From the NCBI GenBank assembly GCA_031213475.1, contig JARUPZ010000009.1:4117001-4181000 (forward strand): 64,000 nt of DNA, read 5' to 3'. A model generated the notes under the pieces. It did no database searches. It had not been told where the DNA came from and worked only from the letters and a program-made list of their open reading frames with translations. This stretch comes from Nereocystis luetkeana. Taxonomy: Eukaryota > Sar > Phaeophyceae > Laminariales > Laminariaceae. The translations under genes were made by a program, and so were the position numbers. This document shows positions 33,623 through 43,189 of this stretch, in pieces. The stretch's first letter is position 1, and each line of letters starts with the position of its first letter.

Positions 33623-34255
33623 AGGGTGGTTATTAACCGGATTTTGGTTTTCGCGTTACGAGGAATATTCCCGGATTTCCGGGGGGTTTTTCGCGTTTCG
33701 GGGAATGTTTTCAACCCCGAGAAAATTCCTAAAAACAAAATTTCCGTATCGCGGATAAGTCCCGCACCGTCACAGAACATCTGGTAGGCGCACCGTGTGA
33801 GCCGTGTGCGCCGTGTCACCACCCGGCTCTGCATAGGATTGATCAGGGTCATACCCAGGGTCATTCTCAGGCCGTGGCTGGGCGCAGAAAGCGCCGTGCA
33901 CAACGAAAGCTCTATTCATCCAGTCGACAGAGCCGACTCACCGACATAGTCGAGATCAACACGAAATCGCCAACTATTTTCATGTCGTGGAGGGCTTTGT
34001 CGCGCCAGACGTTGAGCTCGCGAGGTACGGTGAGACATGGTCGCCTCTCTGGAAGTCAGGGCACCTTTAGCGGCACGATCCAGCGGACGGCCTACGCGCT
34101 CGCCGCTGGTTTCGACGATTCGACCAGATGGACGAGCGTGGTAACCTCACGAAACATGAGACCAGGCGATAATAGGACCCACCGCATATTTTTCGCGTTT
34201 CCGTGAGTTTTCCGCGAAACGAGAAAAAAACAAAACTGACGACAATAACGACCCT
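33623..34255. mobile_element. Small DNA transposon with AGGGTSGTTATT ends
   Basis: About 630 bp. The left end AGGGTGGTTATTAACCGG and the complemented right end AGGGTCGTTATTGTCG match over the first 12 bases with one change, followed by T-rich and CGCGTTTC-type subterminal DNA on both sides. No target duplication is visible. A 110-aa plus frame (33874-34206) is not recognised. The ends resemble those of the 1.4 kb element at 18841, so both may be non-autonomous members of one family. Confidence 0.6.
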
Positions 34256-34339
34256 GAACAGACGACTTCGTAGTTTTATTCTTTATTTCGTTGCCTGGTA
34301 TTTTGTAATTGACACTACGTAAGGTTATAGTGTGGTACC

Positions 34340-35053
34340 TGTGATAGAGTACCTTGGTTTATAGTACACAATGTAGATACCAACCATCAGTATGTAAATA
34401 GACCAACCGTCGGCAAACAAGATAGTTGTAAGCGCAGAATGGATACGTATGTCTAGTATCAAAGTAGCCGAGGAGATAGAAATATGCGTACGTACTATGT
34501 TCATACAGAACTTACTGGGCGTTGCGCTGAATAGTATCTTCATACAGGGTGCTATCCTCATACGGAAGTCATGGGGTATCTCGCTACATCGTAGCTTCTG
34601 AAAAGGATACCATGTTCATACAGAATTCCCGGGGTATAAGTACATATCATCCATAGTGAGCCCATACAGGATTCTCCGGGTGCTGCTCAATATAGCATCC
34701 TCATACAGGACTCACCGGGTGTTGCACTTCATAGTAGTACCTCCATACTTGAGGTTTTACGGGATGGCACGCTTGAAGTTGAGAGTGGCGCGTGCCTCCA
34801 GTTGAGGGTGACGCGTGCCTCCTTGCCAGTAGAATATAGCCGGTAGAAGACATATTATATTTCTGTCTTCAAAAACCAGCAGCGTCCCCCCCCCTCCTTG
34901 CTCACTCGTCTCTTGCCCCCTTCGAGCAAGCCGCACACTCCTAATAAAAGAGAAGTATCACGAACTGCGTCTGAGTTTGGGTAAGCACAGACACCTGTGT
35001 CACACTTCTTCTGTGGATCATCATCACTGGTATCCTTTCTCTCCCACATAACA
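34340..35053 (+). repeat. 5' LTR of the short LTR element
   Basis: Starts TGTGATAGAGTACCTTGG and ends CACATAACA. Nearly the same as 36540-37267. Contains several repeats of CATACAG followed by a short word such as AATTCCCGGGG or GATTCTCCGGG. These recur every 50-60 bp (about 34503-34745) and look like an internal degenerate tandem repeat. Confidence 0.85.
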
Positions 35054-35076
35054 TTTGGCGTCGTCGGCAGGACTGA
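35054..35076 (+). promoter_or_regulatory. Primer-binding-like site
   Basis: TGGCGTCGTCGGCAGG lies 2-3 bases inside the 5' LTR and resembles the tRNA primer sites of gypsy-type elements. Confidence 0.6.
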
Positions 35077-35352
35077 ACCTGCGCTTGAAATCACAATGGG
35101 TTTCCAATCGAGATCAAACTCTCCTTCAACTGGATTGTCCCGTTCAAGATAATTGCCGTGGGCCCAGCGCCAGCCTCTTCCGTTCCAGATGGACGGCCCC
35201 TTCACGGCAAGCTCCCGTACTTCGACCTTCCCCCGGACACGCCTGGGCGGGACTCCAAGCACCGCGTCTCCGTTCTCCTCTGAGACCCCTGCCGGAACCC
35301 CGACGACATCGACGATCTCTCCAAACACCTACCGGCCAACCTCACAAAGTAC

Positions 35353-36042
35353 GTGCTCAGCTCTTTCTTCACTAAGTCCCCGCCCTTCCACGTCACCTTC
35401 AACGACATCTCTCCACCGCCCGAACGCCTCGAGGCCGATCAGATTTCGGGACATCAACTCGTTCGCGGCCGGGGAGGCGTCCTCGCCGTAATGTACGAAA
35501 CACATTGGGCCGGACTCCTTAGCCCTTCTTGGGAACACGAACGAGACCTACAGCTTCACCGACCCCACACCCTTCGCTTTTGGTCGAGCACCCCTTCCCA
35601 GCATCGTAAGACCAACCGGCTATACCGCCAGATGCGCATCGGGGCTGCTCACCGCGAACTATGGCGGTCCCGGGGCGAAATCTTCCTCGCCCCCGGGTAC
35701 AGCCTCGTACCACGCACTCTCTGGCTTCGCCGCTTCAGATCTTCACCTATACCCGCAGGGGCGCACCTCTGGTACAAGGCCCGCGATGGACTTTGGTGGT
35801 TGGGCAAAGTTGCCCCCCGCGCGTCGACCGACACCTCCTCCACTAACTACTACATCGTCCGCTTCCTAGACGACTCGGGCCCGATCAAGATTACTCTACT
35901 TCCTACCCTTAACACTACTTCACGGAGCGCGACCCACGGATCCTGGTGTCTTCAGCGTCACCGGGCAGGAGGACTGGCACGCGGTGTACTGCGTAATGCC
36001 AATGCACCCCCCCCACCACCACTCATTCGCCCGATCAGTTAA
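35353..36042 (+). CDS. ORF inside the short LTR element
   Basis: A 229-aa frame. The middle part (about residues 125-200) has LWYKARDGLWWLGKV and YYIVRFLDDSGPIKITL, which looks like a chromo- or Tudor-like barrel often found near the C-terminus of gypsy integrases or in retroelement tails. The rest is basic and proline-rich. The minus strand is also largely open here. The role is unknown; it may be a relic of a longer polyprotein. Confidence 0.35.
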   Translation: MLSSFFTKSPPFHVTFNDISPPPERLEADQISGHQLVRGRGGVLAVMYETHWAGLLSPSWEHERDLQLHRPHTLRFWSSTPSQHRKTNRLYRQMRIGAAHRELWRSRGEIFLAPGYSLVPRTLWLRRFRSSPIPAGAHLWYKARDGLWWLGKVAPRASTDTSSTNYYIVRFLDDSGPIKITLLPTLNTTSRSATHGSWCLQRHRAGGLARGVLRNANAPPPPPLIRPIS

Positions 36043-36539
36043 CAGTAGCTGATGGTCGGGGGATGCGTTAGATTGCCGTATACTAGTTTCGGGACGGGAT
36101 ACTCTCTGCGTTCGCTGTCTGGGACACGCGTTCGCCTTGTGTGTTGATTCCATCTGGCAAATAACGTTCCGCTCCTTTCACTAGGACACAATTCGCAACG
36201 AAAAGGGTTATTGTACCTATCTTGATGTTGCACCTCCTGTTTGCCTTTCCTTAGGGGTGGTCTTTCGGTATTTGGGTATTTGGGTATTGCGGTCTTTCTT
36301 CTTGTCTCTCTCTTTCTTCTTCCCTTTCGTTTCCTATGTTTTCCTTCCCTAGCTAGACCGCTATCCCTACCAGAGGCATCTTAGCCTCATTTACGAGGTG
36401 TGGGTTGGTCTATGGTTTCATTTGTTTGTTGCTTATGAATAACAGTGTCTTCGACCCCCTCTTTCGACTTTCTGATGTCTAAGTAGCCATCTCTGTATCG
36501 TCGTGGGATCTGCATCTACGGCTATTCAGGGTGGGCTAA

Positions 36540-37267
36540 TGTGATATAGTATCTTGGTTTATAGTACACAATGTAGATACCAACCATCAGTATGTATATA
36601 GACCAACCGTCGGCAAACAAGATAGTTGTAAGCGCAGAATGGATACGTATGTCTAGTATCAAAGTAGCCGAGGAGATAGAAATATACGTACGTACTATAT
36701 TCATACAGAACTTACGGGGCGTTGCGCTGAATAGTATCTTCATACAGGGTACTATGCTCATACGGAAGTCATGGGGTATCTCGCTACATCGTAGCTTCTG
36801 AAAAGGATACTATGTTCATACAGAATTCCCGGGCTATAACTACATATCATCCATAGTGAGCCCATACAGGATTCTCCGGGTGCTGCTCAATATAGCATCC
36901 ACATACAGGACTCACCAGGTGTTGCACTACATAGTAGTACCTCCATACTTGAGGTTTTACGGGATGGCACGCTTGAAGTTGAGAGTGGCGCGTGCCTCCA
37001 GTTGAGGGTGGCGCGTGCCTCCTCGCCAGTAGAATATAGCCGGTTGAAGACAGATCATATTTCTGTCTTCAAAAACCAAACACCAACAGCGTCCCACCCC
37101 CCGTCCTTGCTCACTCGTCTCTTGCCCCCTTCGAGCAAGCCGCACACTCCTACTAAAAGAGAAGTCTCACAAACTGCGTCTGAGTTTGGCCAAGCACAGA
37201 CACCTGTGTCACACTTCTTCTGTGGGTCATCATCACTGGTATCCTTCGCCCTCTCTCCCACATCACA
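36540..37267 (+). repeat. 3' LTR of the short LTR element
   Basis: Partner of 34340-35053, about 14 bp longer. Followed directly by TACC, which matches the 4 bases before the 5' LTR. Confidence 0.85.
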
Positions 37268-38035
37268 TACCGGCTCAGCCAGTTGTCTGTGATCGCGACG
37301 AAAACAGCAATACTTGTGAGGGTGGTGGTGTATCTCTCCGTCGCGACAACCCTAGATGTACCAGTAGGCACCAAGTCTCGGCCAGTTGTCTGTGATCGCG
37401 ACGACAGCTAGGTGCTGAGCAGCTACTACACAGTAACTATAACTGTGGTGTGGTGCTGCTGTCTCTCTCTGTACCTGCCGTCGCCACAACCCTTATATGA
37501 CCTCCCGTCGCGACAACTCGTTAAAGAAACATTTATTTGTATTTGTCGATCGCGGCCAAAGCTCTCGGCGGGTGAAACTCAGAAGCGAGCAGAAGAAGCA
37601 GCGGCAGCAGCAGCTAGGTGCCAAAAACGTTATCTGCAATCAGCGGCAGGCAGCAGCAGCTAACGCCGAGCAGCAGCTGCACAGCAGCTACTTCTTGTGG
37701 TGGTGGTGCTCTCTCTCTCAGTCGCTTATATATCTGCCGTCGCGACAACCCCAGAAGAAGCATGAACGTGTCTATCGCGACATGCTCTCGGCGGCCAAAG
37801 CTCACTGCTGTAGAAGAGCAGCAGCATTCCTGAGCTGCAACAAAAGTGATCCGCAGTCAGCGAAGCTGCTGCTCAGGATCTGTGCCGCTCAGGATCTGTG
37901 CCGCTCAGGAGCAGCAGCTGCAAAAAAATCAAGCCTTCGGCGGCCAAAGCTCTCAGAAGCAGCAGCAGCAGCAGCAGCGGCAGCAGCAGCTCTGTCTGAT
38001 TGACTGCAAGGAGGTGGCTTCGCCCAGCTGAGCCG
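37268..38035. repeat. Degenerate minisatellite built on TCGCGAC and CAG runs
   Basis: About four ragged units of 100-240 bp. Each combines GTCGCGACAACCC or GATCGCGAC, CTCTCGGCGG, GGCCAAAGCTC, a CAG-rich run and a CTCTCTCTC run. Copies of the TCGCGAC core lie near 37295, 37342, 37398, 37509, 37742 and 37774. The CAG runs create long alanine, glutamine or serine frames that should not be read as genes. Confidence 0.6.
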
Positions 38036-38466
38036 ACGCACCGACTAAGGTGTATGACATTTGATTGACAAATGCTGACCTCCTTTGGCAATGCTGACTT
38101 TCACGGCAGATTTGAAAGACAAGGCTGACCTCAACGCAGACTTGAAAGAGTCAGAAAAAAATACTTGTAGAAAGTATTGATCAGTGAAATCCAGGCTACG
38201 TTGTGTTTCTTAACTACTTGGCTACAAGATAGCTTTGACAGTTGATTAGGCTACAGAGCCAAATTCGGTCACTTGGACAAAGCACGAAAGGGGGGGGGGT
38301 GGCCAAAAAAAGATGGAATTAGTCTTGAAAATAGTGGAGAAAAGGAGGGGATTTGCGGATGGTAAATATTTAATGGTTTTAGAGCCCAGTGACTACGTCA
38401 CTGGGAATTTGAGGACGAAAAACCTGCATCTCACATGTTTGGTCCGACAGAAAGGGAGTATTTTTC
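38036..38466. other. Non-coding stretch
   Basis: 38070-38150 holds a short internal duplication (AATGCTGACCTCC and AAGGCTGACCTCAAC). Nothing else is seen. Confidence 0.35.
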
Positions 38467-38644
38467 GTGACAGGAGCCACCACAACTTTATCTTGGACTG
38501 ATGGGCGACATCTACTGCAGCAGTGCGCCTCCCGCACCATAACAGCAGCAGCAGCAGTAGCAGTAGGACACGAGGCCAGGGTCAGCATCGCCGTACTCTC
38601 GGCTTGTCGGTGTAACCCTTGCCCCCATTGTACGCGTACATTAG
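38467..38644 (+). repeat. R2 fragment on the left of R1 copy 2
   Basis: CAG-rich run followed by CACGAGGCCAGGGTCAGC and GGCTTGTCGGTGTAACCCTT, as in the R2 copies at 39.9 and 57.5 kb, in the same orientation as the R2 copy on the other side of R1. Confidence 0.6.
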
Positions 38645-39800
38645 AACTACATACTTAGATCACAACCCCTGAGCGTGCTCGGTTGGTGCATCCCTGGCCT
38701 CTCAGAGCTCCCACTTCCAACCCGCCTCCTTTCATTACTTGCCGGACCTTTCCAGCAGTTCTGTGTTTTCTCGGTCTTTTCTTGCTTTTTTATTTTTTCG
38801 TTCCGTGTGCGTGCGTGTTCTCCGACCACGGCATCGCGGGAGGACCCGGCACCGTCGCGGGTGTAAGCGGGTGCTGGCGGGCAGAGGGGGGGTTGCAAGG
38901 AGCGCGGTCGCCGCTTTCGTGCCTAGGCGTCGCGCGCACCTCGAGACACGAGGGATGCATGCACGGGCTTTGTCTGGCTTCGATAAATTATTGTTGATAG
39001 AGTATGTGCCAGGGTATGAGTTATGAAGGTCGTTCGGGAGGGCAAGATAATATTCAAGCGGTGCTAATTTTTGCGACCACGCTAAAGTTGAAAGAGGGAG
39101 GTGTGCAGTTTGAACATCAACGTTATCGAGCTGGCGAACGACGGCCACGGTGAGCACCGGGCTTCACGCGAGGCGGGCGACGGGGCTGATTGTGGCAGGC
39201 GGGCGACGGGCCGAATCGGTAGCGAGGTGGTCGCGAGAGGGGCGGGCGGCGTACGAGGCTGAGAGAGAAGCTCTTCTGTGCGATTTTTTATTTTCTTCTT
39301 TTCGACCGGGTGTAAGGTGTTCCAATCAAGCAGAAAAATATTACACGAGAGGGACGGGGATTTGTTTTTCTTTCTGAGTTTTTGGTTTCATTTTCACTGT
39401 TTTTGCTGCTGTGCCGCGCTGTGCTTTCACTTTCTTCGTACATACATACAGTACAGACATGAAGCATATCGAAAGAAGAAAAAAAGTACAGACAGTAGTA
39501 ACCTACCTGGGGTATGTACGTACGTACGACATCCTCGACGCGAAGCGTATTATGTGGCATCCAAGCCGACGTCGGAGCTGTTTTTTCCTGAAGCATGGCG
39601 GTGGGACTCTTGGCATTATCAAGTCGCCGGTTTGCAATTACGATCCTTGATAAAAACTCAACTCAATCGTGGACCTCTGTTCGCTTCGCATAATTTGATG
39701 TACATTTTTCCTTCCTGAGCGAGCGTAGCAGGCGGCGTAAGCCGCTTGCGGAGCGAAGCGCCTTGTATACACATACGTAGTACGTACCCTGCACTCGTTT
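38645..39800 (-). repeat. R1 dispersed repeat, copy 2 (inverted)
   Basis: Reverse complement of R1 copy 1 along most of its length. It sits between two R2 segments that point the same way, as though R1 had been inserted into R2. At the position equivalent to 992-1000 this copy lacks CCAGGTA, giving an empty site. Confidence 0.7.
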
Positions 39801-39829
39801 TTCTATATGTTTCCTGCTTCCCACCTCGA

Positions 39830-40345
39830 AAGTCGGCATAATATTCTCGAGACGACATTACGAACATGGGCATGCAGAACTTCTCGTAGCAGGTGCCACA
39901 AATAGTGCTGCTGTAGAACATCTACATCAGAGCTTCTCCAGCAGCAAAACAGCAGCAGCAGTAGCAGGAGGATCCACGAGGCCAGGGTCAGCGTCGCAGT
40001 ACGCTCGGCTTTTGTCGGTTTAACCCTTGAGTCCTTTGTACACCGTGCTCAATTTTGTGTGTGTGGTTCCTGATTTCACACTCGTAATCGTAATTTGAAG
40101 ACGAAACATCTACAACCTGACATGACATACATACATGTATCCAAGAGAGGTTCTCGTAGCAGGTGCCACCACTAGTTCTGACTGCTGTACAACATCTACA
40201 CCAGATCTTCTCCTGTTCCTCCGTCCCCTCGTCAGTAGGAGGGTAGGCCTGACAATATCACCTAGGTCCTGCAGCACATGGTCCAAATGTTGCTGTGGAC
40301 AGAGAGGCGAAGTCTGCCTACTATGCCTACTCGTAGTTGGGTTTC
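39830..40345 (+). repeat. R2 satellite-like repeat, copy 2
   Basis: Two partial R2 units. Each has CTCGTAGCAGGTGCCAC, a tract around TGCTGTACAACATCTACA, and CAG runs; CACGAGGCCAGGGTCAGC also occurs. It ends with the block CCCCTCGTCAGTAGGAGG and GCCTGACAATATCACC. Confidence 0.6.
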
Positions 40346-40394
40346 GTTAGTTGTTACGGTACGTAGGTAAAAGAAGGAGCTAAAACAACAAAGC

Positions 40395-40655
40395 CGTCTG
40401 CCTGCTGTGGAAGGCGCAGTCTGCCTGCTGTGGAGTGCTGCGGACAGGCTCAATCTGCATGCTGGGGACAGGCCCAGTCTGCCTGCCGTGGACAAGCATA
40501 GTCTGCCTGCTGTGGAGTGCTGCGGACAGGCTCAATCTGCATGCTGGGGACAGGCCCAGTCTGCCTGCCCTGGACAAGCATAGTCTGCCTGCTGTGGGCA
40601 GGCACAGTGTGTATGCTGTGGACAGCCACAGTCAGCCTGCTGTTGGCAGGCACAA
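40395..40655 (+). repeat. Minisatellite, CAGTCTGCCTGCTGTGGACAG type
   Basis: About nine units of 22-30 bp around GTCTGCCTGCTGTGG, with a higher-order 82-bp repeat: 40428-40509 is repeated almost exactly at 40510-40591. All three frames stay partly open because of the repeat. Confidence 0.85.
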
Positions 40656-41040
40656 AAAAAACATTAGGGTTTTGTATTTTGAACACGGCCCAGCACAGAC
40701 ATGTGCCTATACACGTTGTCGCACCTAGCTCGAAAACTGTAACCGATTTTCCACCCCACCAGGACGAGAAAGTGTCTTGGGTGTGTGTCCGTGCACAGAG
40801 CCCGCGGGGACTGGATTTTTAGCCCGTGCGTCGAGCGCGGTGGTGAAAGGTGGACCAAAAAAATGTGGAATCACACACACCAACTCATACACACACACTC
40901 ATACAGAAAAACTCAAAACAAGGCACCCTACCCTCGTATCCGAGCCGCTATGAAGAGGCTATTTGTAAAAAAAGGCTCGCTTCGCTCGCGCGCCTCATTA
41001 TATTGTGAATTTTTCCCAAACGAAACTAGCAACAGACTGA
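40656..41040. other. Non-coding stretch
   Basis: A CACACA-rich patch near 40870-40905. No gene recognised. Confidence 0.35.
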
Positions 41041-41275
41041 ATAATGTTTGTTTTTTTTTTTGTTTTTTTCTTTATTATCCCAAATATTATCTTTGCCCAT
41101 CTTCTTTTCTTTCTCCTTCCAACTCGTAACTCAGATCCGGGGTCACATAGCAGGCTCTTCTCCCTCCCCCCTTCCGGCTACGGCACGTGCCTTCATTTTT
41201 ATCGCGAGAAGATTTCAGCCTTTTCTTTCCTCGTTGACTCGCATCCGAACTGTCATGGGCTCCAAAACAACTTGA
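41041..41275 (-). mobile_element. tRNA-derived SINE, copy A, head missing
   Basis: Body and tail of the SINE family on the minus strand (CTCGTAACTCAGATCCGG, GTGCCTTCATTTTTATCGCG). It starts from a T-run (the poly-A tail on the other strand). The tRNA-like head seen in the copies at 49.7, 50.1 and 54.1 kb is absent, so this is a 5'-truncated copy. Confidence 0.8.
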
Positions 41276-41305
41276 ATATAGAATGCCGGAAGGTCAGCAT
41301 TAGAT

Positions 41306-41394
41306 CCCTTTTAGAACCGCAGCCCCAGTTTGGGAACAAACTACTTGAAATTTGTGTCGATTGCCCTCAGAATGAGATTGCAGTTCTAAAAGGG
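41306..41394. mobile_element. piggyBac-like miniature element (MITE-B), copy 3
   Basis: CCCTTTTAGAACCGCAG to GCAGTTCTAAAAGGG followed by TTAA (41395-41398). The central part differs more than in the other copies. Confidence 0.8.
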
Positions 41395-41398
41395 TTAA

Positions 41399-42034
41399 CT
41401 CCTGACACGTCACGAGTTTGGCTGTCCATAGTGTGTCCCCAGACGTATAAAAGTATACCAGGTACCTGGTACCTGGTACATTCTGAACAAATTCATGAAC
41501 CGGAATGTTTTCCCGTTTGATACTGATACTGAAACAGTGATAGGTGTGATCGTAAGGGTATTTTGGTGTTGTTGTTGTTTTTGTTGTTGTTGTTGTTCTC
41601 ACATGATGAACTGTCTGACGAAGGAGTGTGTGGTCACACAAAGGCTGGAGCCCTAGGAAGATCCGAAAAGCAAGAAACAAATCGAAAATTCGGCTGCCTG
41701 AAAATACACGAGACGAAGAACGCGCACACGAGCTAAAACCAATGTGCTAACTGAACTAACATGGCCGAGGGTATATCCTCTCAACTATAACATACGAGTA
41801 CCCCCGTTCCCACCACTAACCAACTCGTGGCTGCTGACTACAGCGGATGCTGTCTGAAGTGCTGCCTGCACCGTACGAAACGTACGGTAGTCGTGAAAAC
41901 GAAAGAGGAACACACCTGCCTGATATCTGGAGTGCTGTCAGAGTGAAGACTCGCGGATATGGAGTGAAAATGTTTTTGGTAAGTGTACCCCGTTCTATTA
42001 ATAGAGCGCATCGACTGATATGAAGAATCGAGGC
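41399..42034. other. Non-coding stretch with a triple TACCWGGTA string
   Basis: 41456-41478 reads TACCAGGTA, TACCTGGTA, TACCTGGTA sharing their TA ends. A (TTG)n run lies at about 41562-41597. No gene recognised. Confidence 0.5.
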
Positions 42035-42240
42035 TACCCAAATCTAGTTCGATGCGAGTCGACGAGGGAAGAAAGGCCGAAATCTTCTCGCTATAAGAAT
42101 GAAGGCACGTACCGTAGCGGGAAGGGGGTACAAGAGCCTGCTATGTGACCCCGGATCTGAGTTACGAGTGGGAAGGAGAGAGAAAAGATGTGCGAAGATA
42201 ATAAATGGGATGAGCAAAAAACTATGAAGAAAAGTTCGTG
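42035..42240 (+). mobile_element. tRNA-derived SINE, copy B, head missing
   Basis: SINE body on the plus strand from TTCGATGCGAGTCGACGAGG to GATAATAAATGGGATGAGCA. No tRNA-like head, so a 5'-truncated copy. Confidence 0.8.
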
Positions 42241-42780
42241 ATATGCCGCACACGTATAAACAAAAAAAAAAAAATCTCTCAAAACGCTCACATGAGCAAA
42301 GAGTACCACCCGTGAAAAAATACTCCGAGTAGTACTTTTTATTTTCATTATACGATGGAAACACGACACGACACGACACAAGAAAAAAAACAAGAAGAAC
42401 CTACAGGAGGCTTTGAAAAAATGGGCGAGGAGTTCTTCGGCCGCACGGGGAAAACAACAGGAGAAGCGGGGAGTGCGCTGACAACATAGCGGTGCGAAGC
42501 GGGGAGTGCGCCGACAACATAGCGGTGCGCCGCGACCATCGTACGTTGGAGGGACGTCATGACAGTGCTGCCCGTGCACGCGACGAGGCTGTGGTCATAA
42601 GTGCTGCTGAGACCGAAGGTCGCCAATCGGTCGAGAGTCTAGCCGAGGAGCGAATATTGTCAATGTAAACCGAGGAGCGGCTTCGACTTGACACGGCAGA
42701 AAAATTGTCCGAAAAGCGTTAACCGCCGCCGCACGCGGTGGTAGATACGCTTGCAGCACTATAGCGGCGCTGGAAGCCTA
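42241..42780. other. Non-coding stretch with a 33-bp tandem duplication
   Basis: 42463-42495 (GAAGCGGGGAGTGCGCTGAC and on) is repeated at 42496-42528 with one change. An ACACG run lies near 42361-42378. No gene. Confidence 0.5.
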
Positions 42781-43189
42781 AGAGAGGCGGAGGAGGGCAG
42801 AGGTGGCGAGGGTGGCGAGGCTGTTGGAGATGAATCGCCACCTTCTATCTCCTCCTCCTCCCTCTGCTGCGCCGTCTGTTGCTGCTGCTCATGATACTAC
42901 ATTTGCCAGACTGCAGAGAGCGCTACGTGGGCAGCCTGTGGAGTGGAGAGGCTGGCCACAGCGTGGGTATGCATACACGACAGGAAGGAAGGGATTGTCG
43001 GCGTGGGTTGGGACGGCTGCACCCAGCCAACGGAAACCAAGGAGCGTACCGGGCTACGAAACCGAGAGCCAATTTCGCCATAGAGAAGAAAAATAAACAA
43101 AAGAAGAAAAAAAGGAGGCGGGGACGAACCTCACGTCGGCTGGCAAAGAAAACAGCACGCGAAACTTAGAGACAGAAGGAGGTACTTGT
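42781..43189 (+). other. Probable 5' part of the LINE
   Basis: Two overlapping plus frames (42803-43096 and 42879-43169) are basic, proline- and serine-rich at the start and lysine- and arginine-rich at the end. The position just before the endonuclease suggests a 5' leader or a decayed ORF1, but no coiled coil, RRM or zinc knuckle is seen. Confidence 0.3.

Larger units (their letters stand above)
34340..37267 (+). mobile_element. Short non-autonomous LTR element with TACC target duplication
   Basis: Two direct repeats of about 715-730 bp (34340-35053 and 36540-37267), each starting TGTGAT and ending CA, bound a 2.9 kb element. TACC flanks both outer ends (34336-34339 and 37268-37271). A primer-binding-like site TGGCGTCGTCGGCAGG follows the 5' repeat. 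The interior is only 1.5 kb and lacks protease, reverse transcriptase and integrase, so it must have depended on a relative. The LTRs are very similar, so it is fairly young. Confidence 0.85.

Noticed and set aside
33620-34258. Target duplication of the 630-bp AGGGT element
   Set aside because: CTT on the left and GAA on the right are not direct repeats, so the insertion could not be confirmed this way.
37497-38031. Glutamine-, alanine- and serine-rich protein
   Set aside because: It comes from CAG runs in the minisatellite. All frames are similarly open and codon structure is absent.
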